A stretch of 64,000 bases of DNA from Colletotrichum lupini (GCF_023278565.1 NC_064680.1:124001-188000), one strand, 5' to 3'; counted from the first letter of the stretch, positions 45,981 through 58,315 are shown. The notes: generated by a model not told the origin, from the sequence alone. A program made the numbers and translations.

Positions 45981-48900
45981 CTAGTCCGCAGTTCCTCCAA
46001 CAATTCCCGGTGTCTCTGTAAAGGCGGTCCGCTTGACGGCGCCCTGCTCATCGCGTCCAAGCAAAAAACTCTCGGGAGGTCCCAAGTACGACTTTCTCAC
46101 ACCACCAAGGTCAACCACAACTTTTTGCACGATAATGTTCGGCAGAAGCGCCCACACGCGAAGCGTATACGCGCCCTCCTGCGTCACGTTAAAAGACGTT
46201 GTCGTATAGTTGCCGGTGAGTCCCCAGACCGCATCCCCCACGGCATAGCCCCATCCATCCGGCATGTTCTGCCCCTGCGTCTTGCCCACCGGTTGCACTG
46301 TCTTGGGCTGCGGTGCACTTCCACCGGTCGGGTACAGCGAGATGCCATACTCGAGAGGGTTGCCATCCCCGAGATAGTTGGATGTGGGTGAGATGTACAG
46401 CGTGACGTTGGCTTTGCTGGTGTTGCTGAAGAGGTACATTTGGTACTCCAGCGCCGGTCCCTCACCCAGCTTGACCTTCTCCGACTCGGGCGGATACAGT
46501 CCAATCCCACCCAACGTGCGCCCGTAATTCTCATACAAGTGATACTCGAGTTTGCTGCTGCTGTTGCTCGACCCGGTAGAGTTGCTGGGCTCAATGATGT
46601 TCTGGTAGTGCGGTCCTTCGATGGAAACATGTCCATCAGACTCAACAAAACCCTTGGTGAAGTTGGACGGCACGGCCCGGTTGAAAACAGGCACGATGAC
46701 TCTCTGTCCTGATCCAGCGTACTTCTCTTTGCCTTTGCACGGCGTCGTAACATTGATGTACACTTGCGTCGCGTTGGGAGCTGTCGGCGCATTCTCCCAG
46801 TCGATCGAGATCCAGACACGACTGTCCGTACCATTGTTGCCGCCAACCGTGCCATTATACTGGGAGAGCTTGACCCAGGGCTGCCAAGGGCTGGCCGTCC
46901 AAGGGCATGCAGTATTGCCACGGGTAAAAACCTCAAAGTAGCGCGAGATAGCCCCGTAGGGATCCAGTGGGGGCACGGCGAGGTCGTTGGCGGAGTTGGT
47001 GTGCCACTTGTCGTCACCTTGAACGCTGGCGTTGGACCCCTCGACGCCGACACCAATCTGGCCACCCAGAGATGGGAAGGCTGTCTGAACATAGCGCATA
47101 TCTGGGAGCGTGTTACGCATGGGCTGTTGCCAGTAACCATCATATCCGAGGTGGGTTTCTGTTGCGCGTCATATTAGCACCCTTCACAACAGAAAGAGCT
47201 TTTGGTTCTTCAACTCACGATCAAGCATATGCTGCCACTTTCCGTCGATCAGTTCATCCCATCGGATAGTCAGCTCGGCGTCCGCATCGAGTAATTTCCT
47301 GGACTCGTCAATGATATCGTTTGCCAGGTTGCGCTTCTGTCCTGCAAACAGCTGGTTCTTCGCACCGTTGATCTGGATCTTGTGCAGGATCTCGCCAGCC
47401 GAAATGGGATGCAAAATCATCTCGAAGAAAGCCGCCTGATATTCCTCAGCGAGGGCATCGTAGACGGCTTGAGCTTGCTCGCGGAGGGTGGCCCACTGGC
47501 CCAGAACCGCGTCTGCCTCGTTGTAGTTGATGACTGAGTATGTGTTTGGCTCAACCAATTCGTACTTTCTGCGAGCAGCGTACATGCCATACCGCGTCAA
47601 AATGTCCGTGATGTTGCCCGCGTGGTCGCCGCCAAACTCTCTGGTTGCCCAAGCCTCGAGCCACTTGCCAGTGCCGTCAACCCCCCACTTCTCGGTGTCA
47701 TAGGCGAGGTCGAAGAAGTGACTGATGGGAATCTCGAGCGGCTTCAAGTCACCGACGTTGACAATCCAGATCCTGCGCGCATTCCGGGCATACGCCAAAG
47801 ACATCTGCTCCGCCGTCTTCTCCAGCTGAATCGTGTTGATCCACTTGTAGTCGCGCGGGTCACCGACATAGTCAAAGTGGTAGTAGACACCGGCACCGCC
47901 GCTCCGGTCAGTCTCGTTTACCAGTGGTAGCCTTCGGACATTGCCCCAGTTGTCGTCAGCCCACAGTAGAGTGATGTCCTCGGGCACGACGAGGCCCTTT
48001 TCTTGGTACGACTGGACCTCTTTGTAAAGGCACCACAATGACGGAACCTCCGAGGCACTGTCGATTTCAAGTCCCTCTTCGATAATGGATCGCTGATTGG
48101 CCACGAGCTCCTCCAGCATCTTGACGATGCCTTCGACTCCCAAGTTGCCCTCGATAGCGGTATCACCCGTGCCGCGCATGGCCATCGTCCACAGGCTGTT
48201 GCGAGCGTAGGGCTTGGCACGCTGCACGCCGTAGCGGAAGTAGTCGTCAATGGTCTTGTTGTTGAGGTTATAGGCCCATTGGCCCTGGTAGAATGTTCTA
48301 AACTCGTTTTGAGCGCGCATTAGAGGCTCGGTATGAGAGCCACCGAGAACGACTTCGTATGCGTCGAGGAGGGGTTGGTTTAGCGGGTCGTCGACGTAGA
48401 CCATGCTTCCCCAGAGCGTAGGCCAGAGGTAGTTGGCACGGAGACGCAGGAGAAGCTCGCTGACGAGACTGTAGAAGTGGTAGTTGTACCCTGCGGCATT
48501 ATTCCAGGTGTCGTTCCATCTGGTTCTTTGGGCATGTTAGCCTTTTTCTCCCCAAGAGAATGGAACTGACTTACGAAACCCAGCTGGAGAGACCAGGCTG
48601 CTCGTCGTTGATGAAGAAACCACGGTACTTGACCGCAGGAGATCCTTGGACCTTACGTTCGGGCAGAGCGTAGATCTCAGTCGCTTTCTTGGACGGCACA
48701 TCGGCCCAGAAGTACCATGGGCTGACTCCAATCTGCTCGCTGACGCCGTAGATGCCGTAGATGGTGCCTCGAGGGTCACTACCGGCAATGACAAGGGCCC
48801 GGGAGCATCCCGGAATGGGCTCGTCGATCAGTTGGCTGACGAATGACTCCCACTGTCCTTCAACCTCACTCGTATTGAGTTTCTGGGCCTTGATGAGGCT

Positions 48901-49420
48901 GTCAATGACCTTTGAATGACCAATTGTGCCGGCGATGACAACGGTGCGATCGGGGGCTGGATTGGTGTAGTTGGGACCGGAAAATGACTGTTCGTCTAGA
49001 ACTCGGTACTGTGGACAACGATTAGCGACCTTCCTCTCTTTAAGAAAACGCTTTCTAGAGCCACTCAGACCACTTGGACTGCGGCACAGGAAGGAGACTC
49101 ACAACGGTGTTATTGGTGACATCCACTGGCGAGAAGGTGTACAGAGCAGGCTTGGAGCTGTTTCCGCCATTGCTGAGCGTGTAATTTGTGCCGGTGACCC
49201 GACCAAAATCCAAGGCTAGGTCGCCTGCTGCCCGAATGACGCCCCAGTAATCATCGTCTGATACCAGAATTTGGCCTGTCCCGACATCTCCTCCGGCAAT
49301 CTGGAAGCTGCCTGAAGCACTCTCGAATGAGACGATCGGTTGCTGTCCCAATGCCGAGATCAAAGGTGCCAGGCTCGATAGGACCACAAGGGAGATTGAC
49401 TTGAGGTTGACGAACACCAT
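45981..49420 (-). CDS. Secreted GH115 xylan alpha-1,2-glucuronidase
   Basis: Exo-acting enzyme of glycoside hydrolase family 115 that removes (methyl)glucuronic acid side groups from xylan, so it belongs to plant cell-wall breakdown outside the cell. Exons 49420-49103, 49008-48575, 48525-47219 and 47158-45981 join in frame to 1078 residues, a normal GH115 size. Signal peptide 1 to about 23 (LVVLSSLAPLISALG). Family segments include LVIAGSDPRGTIYGIYGVSEQIGVSPWYFWADVP, followed by KYRGFFINDEQPGL, then LWGSMVYVDDP, LLWADDNWGNVRRLP and IWIVNVGDLKPLEIPISHFFDLAYD. The C-terminal part is rich in N-glycosylation sites and beta strands. The start at 49420 is preferred over the in-frame 49450 because the signal peptide follows it directly. 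Confidence 0.95.
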
Positions 49421-50705
49421 GACTGCGGGCTTGTGAAGCTCACGCTCCACTTGTACAAGAACAATGTCACGGACAGACAGGAACCAGCATCATTGAGAGG
49501 GAAGGGCTACCGCTTTTGTTAAATACACAAACGAGCATCCAATAGCGCGCGCAAGTGCTTCAGTCCTCGGATCAGGAACGGTTGGAGACCCCAGACCAGG
49601 ATGACGCTTCCATGGGGAAATCAGATTGAACAGGCATGGCAAGGTGGGATCGACTGATGGTACGGGGCATGAACGAAAGAACGAACGAACGGCACCACAA
49701 GCTAGACAAACATGGAGAACCACCAATAATGGCACGAGAACCGCCTTCATGGACGGCCGGGGACGGATGACACCAGCCAAGATGGGATGACGGTTCCTGG
49801 CCGACGGGTAAAAGGGACCACTTCCTGGGTCTCCATGACAGGCCGGAGCAGAGGCCGACGAGGTTACGAGGCATGCTCAGTAGAGAAGAGATGGTCATCC
49901 TCGATACGGGCGAGGGACACCCCAGCCTCCAAAATGCTTGAGTCGAGCTTTCCCCGCAGCGCGGCGCGGCCGGGTCCTCGAAGCGAGCGGCTTCCAAGAC
50001 TCTTTTACCCCACGCCCGGCTTTGTTCGGCCACAACTTGCTCAAGAGCCGGTGCCATGTTACGGTAGTAGGCTTCTCTTGAGTACTCTGGAAGACCCTTT
50101 GCTTCTTCTTCTTCTTCAAGTAAGTTTATTACACGCCAGATTGACCAGATTTTCTCAACTTACAATACCAAACAGGTCAGACTTCGGAGACATTGAACTA
50201 AACGCAGACAAGATAGAAGAATTGCCTACCCCAAAAAGCAATCAGCCAGCTAGTTGCGTGTAATTTGGAGATTTCTTGATCCGCGCGTGATCTCACGGCA
50301 AAAGTCACTGCGGGGAACAACCAGTTGTGACATTGGAAGTGGAGAGTTGCATTTAGCCGCAAAGTGAACATGATCCCGGCCGCCACCAAAAAAACTCGCC
50401 TTGTTAGCAACTTTGGTCCCCCAGATTACCCGGCCACCCTAGTCTTGTTAAACAAAGTGGCAAGGAAGCCATCACCATGAGTAGCCCGACCGCTTGGGTT
50501 CGTGATGTGAATTGGAAAACTTCGGCACGTCTTGCCGTCCCCACACGAACAACTGTTCATGTCTACGGAGTACTGCGTACCTACACGCATGTAAGGTACT
50601 TGCTCAAAAGCGTCACCACTCACGCAATCCCGGCCGTCTCATATCGAGCGGGAAGAGGAGCATGGAAGCAACAACATCATACTTTTGATCCTGTTCAGCA
50701 AATAC
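49421..50705. other. Intergenic region between GH115 and the HET gene
   Basis: 1.29 kb with one TACGGAGTA copy (50564-50572) and nearby GGTAC elements. A short minus-strand frame (49750-49490) with a hydrophobic start was considered and rejected. Nothing else recognised. Confidence 0.5.
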
Positions 50706-52490
50706 CTAATCTGCCTGGTTCACGCCAGATCGATAATGGACCTTGAAGATGTACGCAGAAGACGAACCTCGAGAGAAGGAAACCTCGTCAATCTTTCTGG
50801 GTTCCGCCTCGATCCAGATACGATGTGTGATGACAGTCCCGTACTGAATAATGGTTGCAGACTTGGGCATCAAATTCGACTTGTACAGGCCTGATTGATC
50901 CGTGAATCGACACATCATGTAGTCGCGAATCTCCGACAGTCTCTCCTCAGCCTTAACGCCAGGGATCACCTGTGCGTATCTCATCAGCAGCTCCGATTCG
51001 GTCCCTTCGACCGAGAGCTCGTCAAAAAGTGCCGCCCACGGTCGACAACGCGAGCCATCCCACTGAAGGCCACAGATGATGCCCAGGGTAACCTTCTGTA
51101 ATGGAAATCCGAATTGGATCTTGAAACAATGCGTCCCAGCGAAATTGTCGAGCCCGTGGCAGTCAAAGACAAAGTCTGCGACGGAGGATCGCACGCATGC
51201 CTCCACGGGGTTCGCTGTCTTGGAGATAATCAAGTTTTTCAGCTGCGAGTCGTACTCGAATCCGATCTTGGCTCCCATGAAGGACGCCAGCCGCGTCGTT
51301 TCGTGATCGTATAGCGTCTTGCGGATGCAGGCATCAAATGTGTCCAGCGTGGCATTAGACCATTGTAATCTCGAGTTGTATGCATACACCTGATCTGGAA
51401 CCGCTCTAACAAACGTCGTTCCGACCTTGAGTAGCCAGATTGCAAGCCACTTGGGGGTCCCTTGCGTTCTGACACTGGTTTCGAGACAATCAAGACTCAA
51501 TGCGTAGAACGCGTCAGCATCGTTCGCCGCTTCCGCAGCGTCATTCGCCGGCAGCCTGAGCTTTTGGGCCTTGACTTGGAGACCGTTGTTGGTGAGGGTA
51601 AAGTCGTTCCTGAACTGAAATCGATCTCGGTGTCTCATGAGGGTAGAGCAGTATGTAAAGTCTGCTGGAGACTCTGCGAATACACCACTGAGCCCTGGAG
51701 CTGAAGCCGCTTGGTAGTCGATCTTTTTCTGCCACGCAAAAAGGCTCAAGTCGTTGGTCTCATTGGCGATGTGTTCTTGAAGTCTTTGAAATGCTTTTGA
51801 TCCCTCGCCATATAGCAATGGCATATTGATATCAAAAATACCAAGGAGGCAATAGGCAATGTCCTCGACTCTTGTGGTTTTGCGGCCGGCGGCCCAGGAC
51901 ATGCGACGTGCTACCGGGAGCGTTTGTAGGTCTGAATTGTCTTGTAAAATGCTCACGTCAACTCGTGTGATCTCCTGAATGATAGTTATGAGGTCACTTT
52001 TCTCGCCTACGAGGTTCCATTTCTTGTCGTAAAACTCGATTTGCTTTGAGGCTATCAGCTCTTGGAGAGTCCAGCCCCGAGAAAACCAGCGGCACTTGGG
52101 TAATTTGTCTCTGAGGTAATCGTAACGATATGTGCCCCTAAGCCCTTCAGGTATTGGACTTAGGTCTGCTAGGTAGACGTAACATATTTCGGCCGATTGA
52201 TACCAGGAGTACATGGAGTTGATGGCTTCTGTCAACTCGGCGCTGCTGCTTTTGTCAATGCAGCATGTGTCGACCCATGCGTACTTGAATTTGGAGCGGG
52301 CAAGCTTGCAGGTCATCCTGATTTTGTTCCATCCTGTTCTCGTCTTTGCACTGTTTAGATTCGACATGTGGTGAAATTCGACCTCTTGGTTGCCCCAGGT
52401 GTGGGAGAGAATGGCGTACGAGCGTGTGCCATTCTGTCGATGATCCGCAACGCGATGCAGTGTTGTTTTCTGTGTGTCGATCAGCCACAT
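50706..52490 (-). CDS. HET-domain protein (heterokaryon incompatibility-like)
   Basis: Single-exon gene of 594 residues from the ATG at 52490 (MWLIDTQKTTLHRVADH), a start form typical of HET proteins. The frame stays open to 52628, but that extension shows no conservation signs. The HET domain has its three blocks: YAILSHTWG (about 24-32), KYAWVDTCCIDK (about 70-81) and SRGWTLQELIA (about 138-148). A conserved GRKTTRVEDIAYCLLGIFDINMPLLYGEG motif follows. The C-terminal half has no recognised domain (no WD40 or NACHT), so this is a stand-alone HET gene. In known cases such domains act in cell-death reactions after fusion of unlike strains; that role is not shown here. No STAND or SesB-type partner lies beside it. 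Confidence 0.92.
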   Translation of the reverse strand: MWLIDTQKTTLHRVADHRQNGTRSYAILSHTWGNQEVEFHHMSNLNSAKTRTGWNKIRMTCKLARSKFKYAWVDTCCIDKSSSAELTEAINSMYSWYQSAEICYVYLADLSPIPEGLRGTYRYDYLRDKLPKCRWFSRGWTLQELIASKQIEFYDKKWNLVGEKSDLITIIQEITRVDVSILQDNSDLQTLPVARRMSWAAGRKTTRVEDIAYCLLGIFDINMPLLYGEGSKAFQRLQEHIANETNDLSLFAWQKKIDYQAASAPGLSGVFAESPADFTYCSTLMRHRDRFQFRNDFTLTNNGLQVKAQKLRLPANDAAEAANDADAFYALSLDCLETSVRTQGTPKWLAIWLLKVGTTFVRAVPDQVYAYNSRLQWSNATLDTFDACIRKTLYDHETTRLASFMGAKIGFEYDSQLKNLIISKTANPVEACVRSSVADFVFDCHGLDNFAGTHCFKIQFGFPLQKVTLGIICGLQWDGSRCRPWAALFDELSVEGTESELLMRYAQVIPGVKAEERLSEIRDYMMCRFTDQSGLYKSNLMPKSATIIQYGTVITHRIWIEAEPRKIDEVSFSRGSSSAYIFKVHYRSGVNQAD

Positions 52491-53082
52491 GGCCAAGGCT
52501 GTGCACCAAAGGCCCAGAGTAGTACGAGAGGAATGCCCCAATGCTAGTAAGTATGTTGAACGTTCTGAGAAGGATGGATCATGCGTCGTTTGTGCGATCT
52601 CGTCAAGCAAGGTAAGCAAGGCTGGCAACTAAGTCCAGATACGGACGCGTGACCACCTATCACGTCGCGGCCCCTCATCTCCTGCATTCTCATGCATGAC
52701 TTAGGACCAATACAGATGCCGGTTCACATATCAGAGGTTATCCCAGCTTCTTCATCCGCAGCTCCAGAGACAGCAATTCGGGTCACTATGAAACGACGAT
52801 CGTTGAAATGCAGGACCTGTCAATTTGTTCAGCGTCACGGCCTGCGATGAGTACAGTGACGGAAATTTTCAGTGCATTCCTTACAATTTTTATGTACATC
52901 CCAAAACCAGCTACGCCATTGAAACTCCGCTCAGGAGGGTTGCCGTTGTCGTCCCGAGTCTCGAAAATCGTGTCAATCGATGAAAGCCTCTCGCAGTGAC
53001 ACTTGCCATGATTGGGATGCATCCGTGTCGCAACATCCCCATGCGCCGCCATCCAAATAGTTCAATGCCAGTCATTACTTGA
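52491..53082. other. Intergenic region upstream of the HET gene
   Basis: 592 bp between the HET start and the stop of the zinc-finger gene. A minus-strand frame at 53052-52786 has no domain and is taken as chance. Nothing recognised. Confidence 0.45.
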
Positions 53083-54311
53083 CTACGATGCTGGGGGCAC
53101 GTAGGCGTATCTCGGTATTTGCGCCATGCGCTCCTCAGGGCTGACCTCTGTGTCTGCATAGAACATTCTGCCGTTCTTATCCTTCTTCGACTTCTTGTCG
53201 CCTGCGGCCTCATCACCGGCTTCATCTTCGGGCTTCTTGGCTGGCTTGATACCGGACTCGGCTCTGCGAATGAGCTCGTCGATTTCGTCTCCGTGTTGTG
53301 CCGCTCCAGAAACCAGCTCATCGACAGTGGATGCTCCTGGGAAGCCAGGCGGCGGTGCGCCAGAGCCATTCCAGAACTGGCCGCCATGTTGGGGCGGTCG
53401 TTGAGGTAGACCGGGCATCGCTTGAAGGCCACTCGTCGGTCTCGCGGGAAGAGATGATGCAGAGAAACCGCCAAAGTTGCCTTGCGGATAGCCCTGTTGA
53501 GGGTAGGCCGGAGCGCCAGGGGCAGCACCAGGCGGGTAGTTCGGATCGGGAGCCGCACCGTAAGGCGCTTGAGGCGGCGGGTACGGAGAGTTGTTCTGTG
53601 ACAGATGATTAGCCCAAAGCCACACATGTATAACATTTTCGGTGTATGGATACTTACAAATGCACCCGGGCTGGCGCTCGCAGGGGCGCCATTGGCAGGG
53701 CTGCCACTAGTAGCGGGAGGATGCCCGGCGGCCAGTCGTGCGCGATGCTCGGCAAGGCGGGCCTTCAACTCTTCGGGAGTCTCAACCTTGAGTTTCTTCC
53801 TCGGCTGTTTCGACTGGCCAGGTAAGGGGTTGCCGGTGGCGATCCTGCGGTCCTCTTGGGCCTGGTAGAAGTTCTGGATGATGCGGTTCCTGTGCTGGTC
53901 CAAAATATCCTGGGGAATACCCTCCATGCCGAAGATCTCCACATCGAGGCCTTGTCGATTCGGTAGCGCATTCTCGACTTGGGTGAGAGTTTCCTTGTGA
54001 ACTTGGTTCAGATGGACGGAGAGACCTGCGCGACACGAGACATTAGCTTACGATGCCACAGAGAACAGCGTGCGTGGTGGACTAACCTCCAGCGGTATTG
54101 AGTCGGCGACCGCATCTGTCGCACTTGAAGTGCTTGGCTTTCTGATGGGAGATGAGAAGCTTCAGATCTTCAAAATCACGCTCGCCTGCAAACAAGTCAG
54201 CACACGCGCTCAAATCCGAGACGCGAAAGGCAATGAATTCATACAGTAATAGCACCAAGGCCGGGAGAGGACGTCCTCGACGTCGGGGTGTCCGCGCTTC
54301 TTCTTGCCCAT
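53083..54311 (-). CDS. BuGZ/ZNF207-like C2H2 zinc-finger protein
   Basis: 348 residues from exons 54311-54245, 54185-54087, 54025-53658 and 53595-53083. The N-terminus MGKKKRGHPDVEDVLSRPWCYYC is very close to the start of animal BuGZ. Two C2H2 fingers follow: Cys20/Cys23/His36/His41 and Cys44/Cys47/His60/His65. The segments HFKCDRCGRRLNTAGGLSVH and EIFGMEGIPQDIL (about 83-95) are family signatures. The middle and C-terminal parts are rich in Pro, Gly, Tyr and Gln, resembling the phase-separating region of BuGZ. Known animal homologues bind microtubules and Bub3 and aid spindle assembly and splicing. The Bub3-binding GLEBS motif was not clearly found, so the fungal role is open. Confidence 0.85.
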
Positions 54312-54992
54312 CGCGACGGTTGTTACTTCGGATTTATTCGGAGGCGATGAATGCTGGCGTAATCGCGATTTCGTAGTTGTCTGGTGACGATAGAGCGAGG
54401 TGGAATGCGGCGAAGAAGTGTGACGTTCACAGAGAGGTACCGTGGCAGTCTGGCGAAGGGATTGACGCGAGCTGTGCTCGACCAGCAATTCACTGCACCT
54501 GCACCGAGCTGAGAGCAATTGGGCGCTGACCCGGATGTAGACTAGTGTCTTTGATGATCTCTCATTGGTTCTATCACTCAAAGACTCCACCCAGTCTGGA
54601 TGACCCGATAGAAGTATAAACACTGTAAACCCACACAGTACGTACCTCTCGGCCCCGGCTTGGCCCAAACGGCGGCCGAATCGACGATCCTCGCATCAAT
54701 CAGCTCAGTCATCTTACAACGACAAGCCATGAACTCACCACGCACATCCACCCAAGAGACTTTTCAGTACGACATATGAGACCCTGAGCACCAGTAATTC
54801 CAGGTCATACGGTCTCTGCCTTGAGCCTGATTTGAGTTTGGATTGAAATACCACCAACTGAAAACACCTTATTCCTGTGTCAAACCTCGAACTGCCCACT
54901 TCCGGAATTCCTACCACTTGAGGAAGACATAGAGAATTCGATGCGGTTTCTTAACAAGATCACGACAAACTTGCCAAATAATCCACGATACG
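54312..54992. other. Divergent promoter between the zinc-finger and F-box-like genes
   Basis: 681 bp. No gene or repeat recognised. Confidence 0.45.
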
Positions 54993-56353
54993 ATGTCGCG
55001 GCGCATGCCAGATGAGTTCTGGGTGTATATCCTATCACATCTGTCAACCTTCAAATGCCTTAGAGATGCAGCCCTCACTTCTCCAACTTGGCTCCGATGC
55101 GCCTCGTCAGCATGTCGGCAGGTGGTCCTGAACGAAATAGGCCACCTTTCACTTCCTTATGCTGTCATGGCGCTGGAGTCCTCCAAATTTGACCCGAAAG
55201 ACCTGAATCTCGTTGCCGCCTTTAGTGACGAATATCTCAAGAGACGGCCGCGTGTTCCTCCCACCATCAGCTTATCAGATGGCTTCCAACTAGCAGAATT
55301 ACACCAGTGCGTCGGCCATCTGGGGTCCAAGTTTCGGGACATGGCACTCCATCGTCTCATGAAAGAGCAGTGTAGTCTCGCCAACGACCGTCCTGACTGG
55401 CCTGACGCACCTTCTTCCGCTGAGAAGCCAACCGATGCCGAGTCTGCTCGTTTTCACAGAGCCCTCTATCGATTCGAGGTCTACTGCAAGCTTTTCAAAG
55501 ACCCCGAAGTTGTACGATTCAATCTGGATATCGTAAACTTCCAGAGAGCGCACTTTTTTGATTACCTGTCACTTTGGGAGATTGAACAATTGGTTGCGAC
55601 AAGGGATTTTCTTGCAGCGGTTGTCATTGGTCCTCGTAAGTTATCCGTCATCTCTCGAACCTACATCATGTTGAATATTGACAATTCTCCATAGCATTGC
55701 GTGCGCTCGTGGAGCTTCGTAAGATCGAGGCTCTGCAGACACACCATTGCGGCCCTAGAAATGGCGCTCAAGTTGTGTACTGGACCGCTCCAATCTTACC
55801 TCCCAATTTGGAGCGCGGCGATTGCCACATCAACCAGAACCAGGCTCGACTGCTATGCTTTGGGATCAAGTTTCTCTACAGGGTGTCAACATCACCGCCA
55901 ACTCAGTTCTACCAGCTACTTCTCGCCCTCCCGCAACAGCCACGGTACGCCAGTTACAACCGGGTTGGCGAGATTTACTCATGGTTCACGGATGCTGTTG
56001 ACAGATGCGTCGAAATGAGCAACTTGGAACTCCCGATCAGGAAAGCTCTGTCATCCTATACTCCGGACGAGTACAAAGAGCATGTCCGACAGTCACTGAT
56101 AAGCGAGGACACCGATAAGGGCCCAGAAGAAGCCTGGTATTGGGCATATCAATCTTTTCCAGGGTCAACCTGCAATGATCCTCGGATGACGAACTGTCGT
56201 CTCTTTGGCTTGTTCTTCTGGGACTCTGCTCGGCTCAACACCATCAACTTCTTCACCCGGGTCGATGTTTGGTGGTGGCGGTGGGAAGGGGCCCGGCAAC
56301 CAGACTTCGACTGGGAAATCGAAGCGACGGTTCCTCCGGCATCCTTTTGGTGA
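54993..56353 (+). CDS. F-box-like protein of unknown target
   Basis: 433 residues from exons 54993-55635 and 55695-56353 (59-nt intron, GTAAGT..CATAG). The start MPDEFWVYILSHLSTFKCLRDAALTSPTWLRCASS (residues 5-39) has the hydrophobic spacing of an F-box: LP/MP, then I..HL, then C..W. The rest is helix-rich without leucine-rich or WD repeats and ends with an aromatic stretch (VDVWWWRWEGARQPDFDWE). F-box proteins act as substrate adaptors of SCF ubiquitin ligases; whether this one binds Skp1 is inference. It resembles lineage-specific fungal families rather than a conserved F-box protein. Confidence 0.75.
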
Positions 56354-57431
56354 CGGCAGCCTCGTGTATGCTTCCCACGACCATTGACATTCTCGAGCTG
56401 CAAGGGGGGTGCGCATTAGGTCAGCGTAGGGTCACATGACTGGTGTGCCACGGTCAGTCCAGCCAGGCTTGACCTCTCGCAAGAAACAGGCCTCTCGTGA
56501 TATACACGGGCGGGCATTACACTCTTGCGCCTGCTAAAAGAAACGTCTGAATATCTGAGCCACAAGCTTGCAAGTGGGGATGCGCTCAAAATGGGACATC
56601 GATACAAAGGCCATCGCTATCAGAAGCCAAGGAAGCTGGGTCAACGACCGAGAGAAGAAAGGCAGAAAAGAGAAGGCGACTGGATCTTGAACGATTCAAA
56701 GGCTCCGGACGATTGACAGAAACATCGACTTCGACTGTAAGACGGAGTGAAACAACGAGAGACTCTGGAAAGGCAAAGAAGGAAGAAGGAAATCAAGACA
56801 TGCGTCCAACATTGCCTACCATCGTCCAGAGGGCTCAACGATATCCAGCAACCTCACGCCGGCTTCATGAGACTTTGTGAGCCATTGCACATCTCAATGA
56901 GATCAACGACGAGGAATATGGGAGAAGGCATCCAGCTTGGATGTTAGAAGGAAGAGGATCGGTCTAGTGCGGGCCCGGGCTCCGTGTCGGGGTCGGTGGC
57001 ACGCAACGGGGGAAGTGGAATACTGCCCCCTGATTGGCCACTTGGAGGAGAGAGAGCAGGACGGGGGAGCACTCACCATATAAAGCCCTCGAGCTTCCCA
57101 CCACCCTCCATCTCGCATCCCATCCTCCTCCCCTCTTCTTTCTTCCGTGTTATCAGAGAAACTTCTCCAATGGCCCAAATTCCCCCTTGACTTTCGCTTT
57201 CCATCCTAGACAGGTTCCTATATCTTGGCAGAGCCCATCTCAGCCCTCTCATACTTGCCTTGGCACACACTTCCTCTGCACCGCCCCGAAGGAGATATTA
57301 CAGGCCGTCATCCTCCATCATATTTCCTCATCAACTGACACACTCCATCACTCAAAAGCTTCCTCATTCATCGCCAGTTCCATCAAAAGTATCTCCGGTC
57401 CTGGTCTACAAGGCCTCGTTAAGATAGCACC
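56354..57431. other. Promoter and 5' leader region of the disordered unknown gene
   Basis: 1.08 kb. A TATA box lies at 57079-57085. It is followed by about 340 bp of C/T-rich sequence that is probably 5' untranslated leader, possibly with an intron. No gene recognised upstream of it. Confidence 0.5.
57079..57085 (+). promoter_or_regulatory. TATA box
   Basis: TATAAAG in a GC-rich setting, followed by a pyrimidine-rich stretch, about 350 bp before the ATG at 57432. The long distance implies an extended leader. Confidence 0.45.
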
Positions 57432-58315
57432 ATGGCTTTCTTGCCTCTCGACTTTGATACTAACCCAGACTTCACCACTGTGCCACGATCCAAGTCTCCA
57501 ATGACACCAGGACGTCAGATGTGCTCAGTAATGGTGCCATCGCAGGAGAGCGCTTCCCCTCACGGTTACAGACACAGAGATGCCCTTGCCGGGCCACGTG
57601 ATCGACGTTCTCCAGCGTCCCCGACACAGACGTCGATGCGGGCGTATCGCCCTGCCGACTACAGAGGCAGCGTCGTGTCCAATCCTCTAAGTGATGAGCA
57701 GCTGTACATCATACCGCCGTCTCCGCGCCCAAGGCACCAGCCTTGGTCATACCGACGAAGCCCTGGACCCGTCTCGCAGAGACGGAGACGCAGCCCGGAT
57801 CATGACAGCCTTGTTGCAATGGGATCATGGACTAGCCCAAGCACCCACAATGAAGAGCCATGTACAAGATCCGGACGTGAAAAAGGCAGCAGCAGCAGCT
57901 TCCACGACGGCGACTTTTCAGCCAAGTATGCGCCATACGATGACTTCATCCTCTTCCCCGATGATGCTGGAGAATACATTCACGAGGACTTCACAGTCCC
58001 CGCCCACTCATCGTCAGCGCTTGGGGCTCCCCGCATTACCAGGCTCCGCACACCAGACCTGGCGCCGCTGTCGACAGATGTTCAATTCTTCCCCTGCCTC
58101 GGCGATGAATCTGAGCGAGACAGGATTAACGAGGCCTGGTACATTGCCGGTCGGGAGAGGGTTGAGTCTCAATGTCAGTGCTCTTTTCACAAGCTCAAGA
58201 TGACACATCGTGATGTACTGTTTCGTGAAGCTCAAATGCTGACTTTGACGCAGTGGATGATGCCTTGGCTTACATGATGGCTGTAGAGGGACGCAGTCGC
58301 ACGCGGAGAGGGTGA
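57432..58315 (+). CDS. Disordered protein of unknown function
   Basis: Not recognised. Exon 1 is 57432-58173 and exon 2 is 58254-58315, with an 80-nt intron (GTCAGT..CGCAG); 267 residues. Most of the chain is rich in Ser, Pro, Arg and Asp and looks disordered. Several S/T-P sites and an Arg-rich block (VSQRRRRSPDHD) suggest phosphorylation and nuclear entry. The C-terminal part (about 215-267) is more ordered: LGDESERDRINEAWYIAGRERV, then across the intron DDALAYMMAVEG. Without splicing the frame would stop at 58277. Single copy in this window, with no informative neighbours. Confidence 0.65.

Noticed and set aside
49490..49750. Minus-strand frame beginning MKAVLVPLLVVLHVCLACG that looks like a signal peptide
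   Set aside because: The rest contains a simple-sequence stretch (TCGTTCG repeats) and no pattern of a mature protein; it lies in the GH115 promoter. It would need transcript evidence.
52491..52628. N-terminal extension of the HET protein
   Set aside because: HET proteins typically begin MWLI..., which is present at 52490; the extension has no conserved feature.
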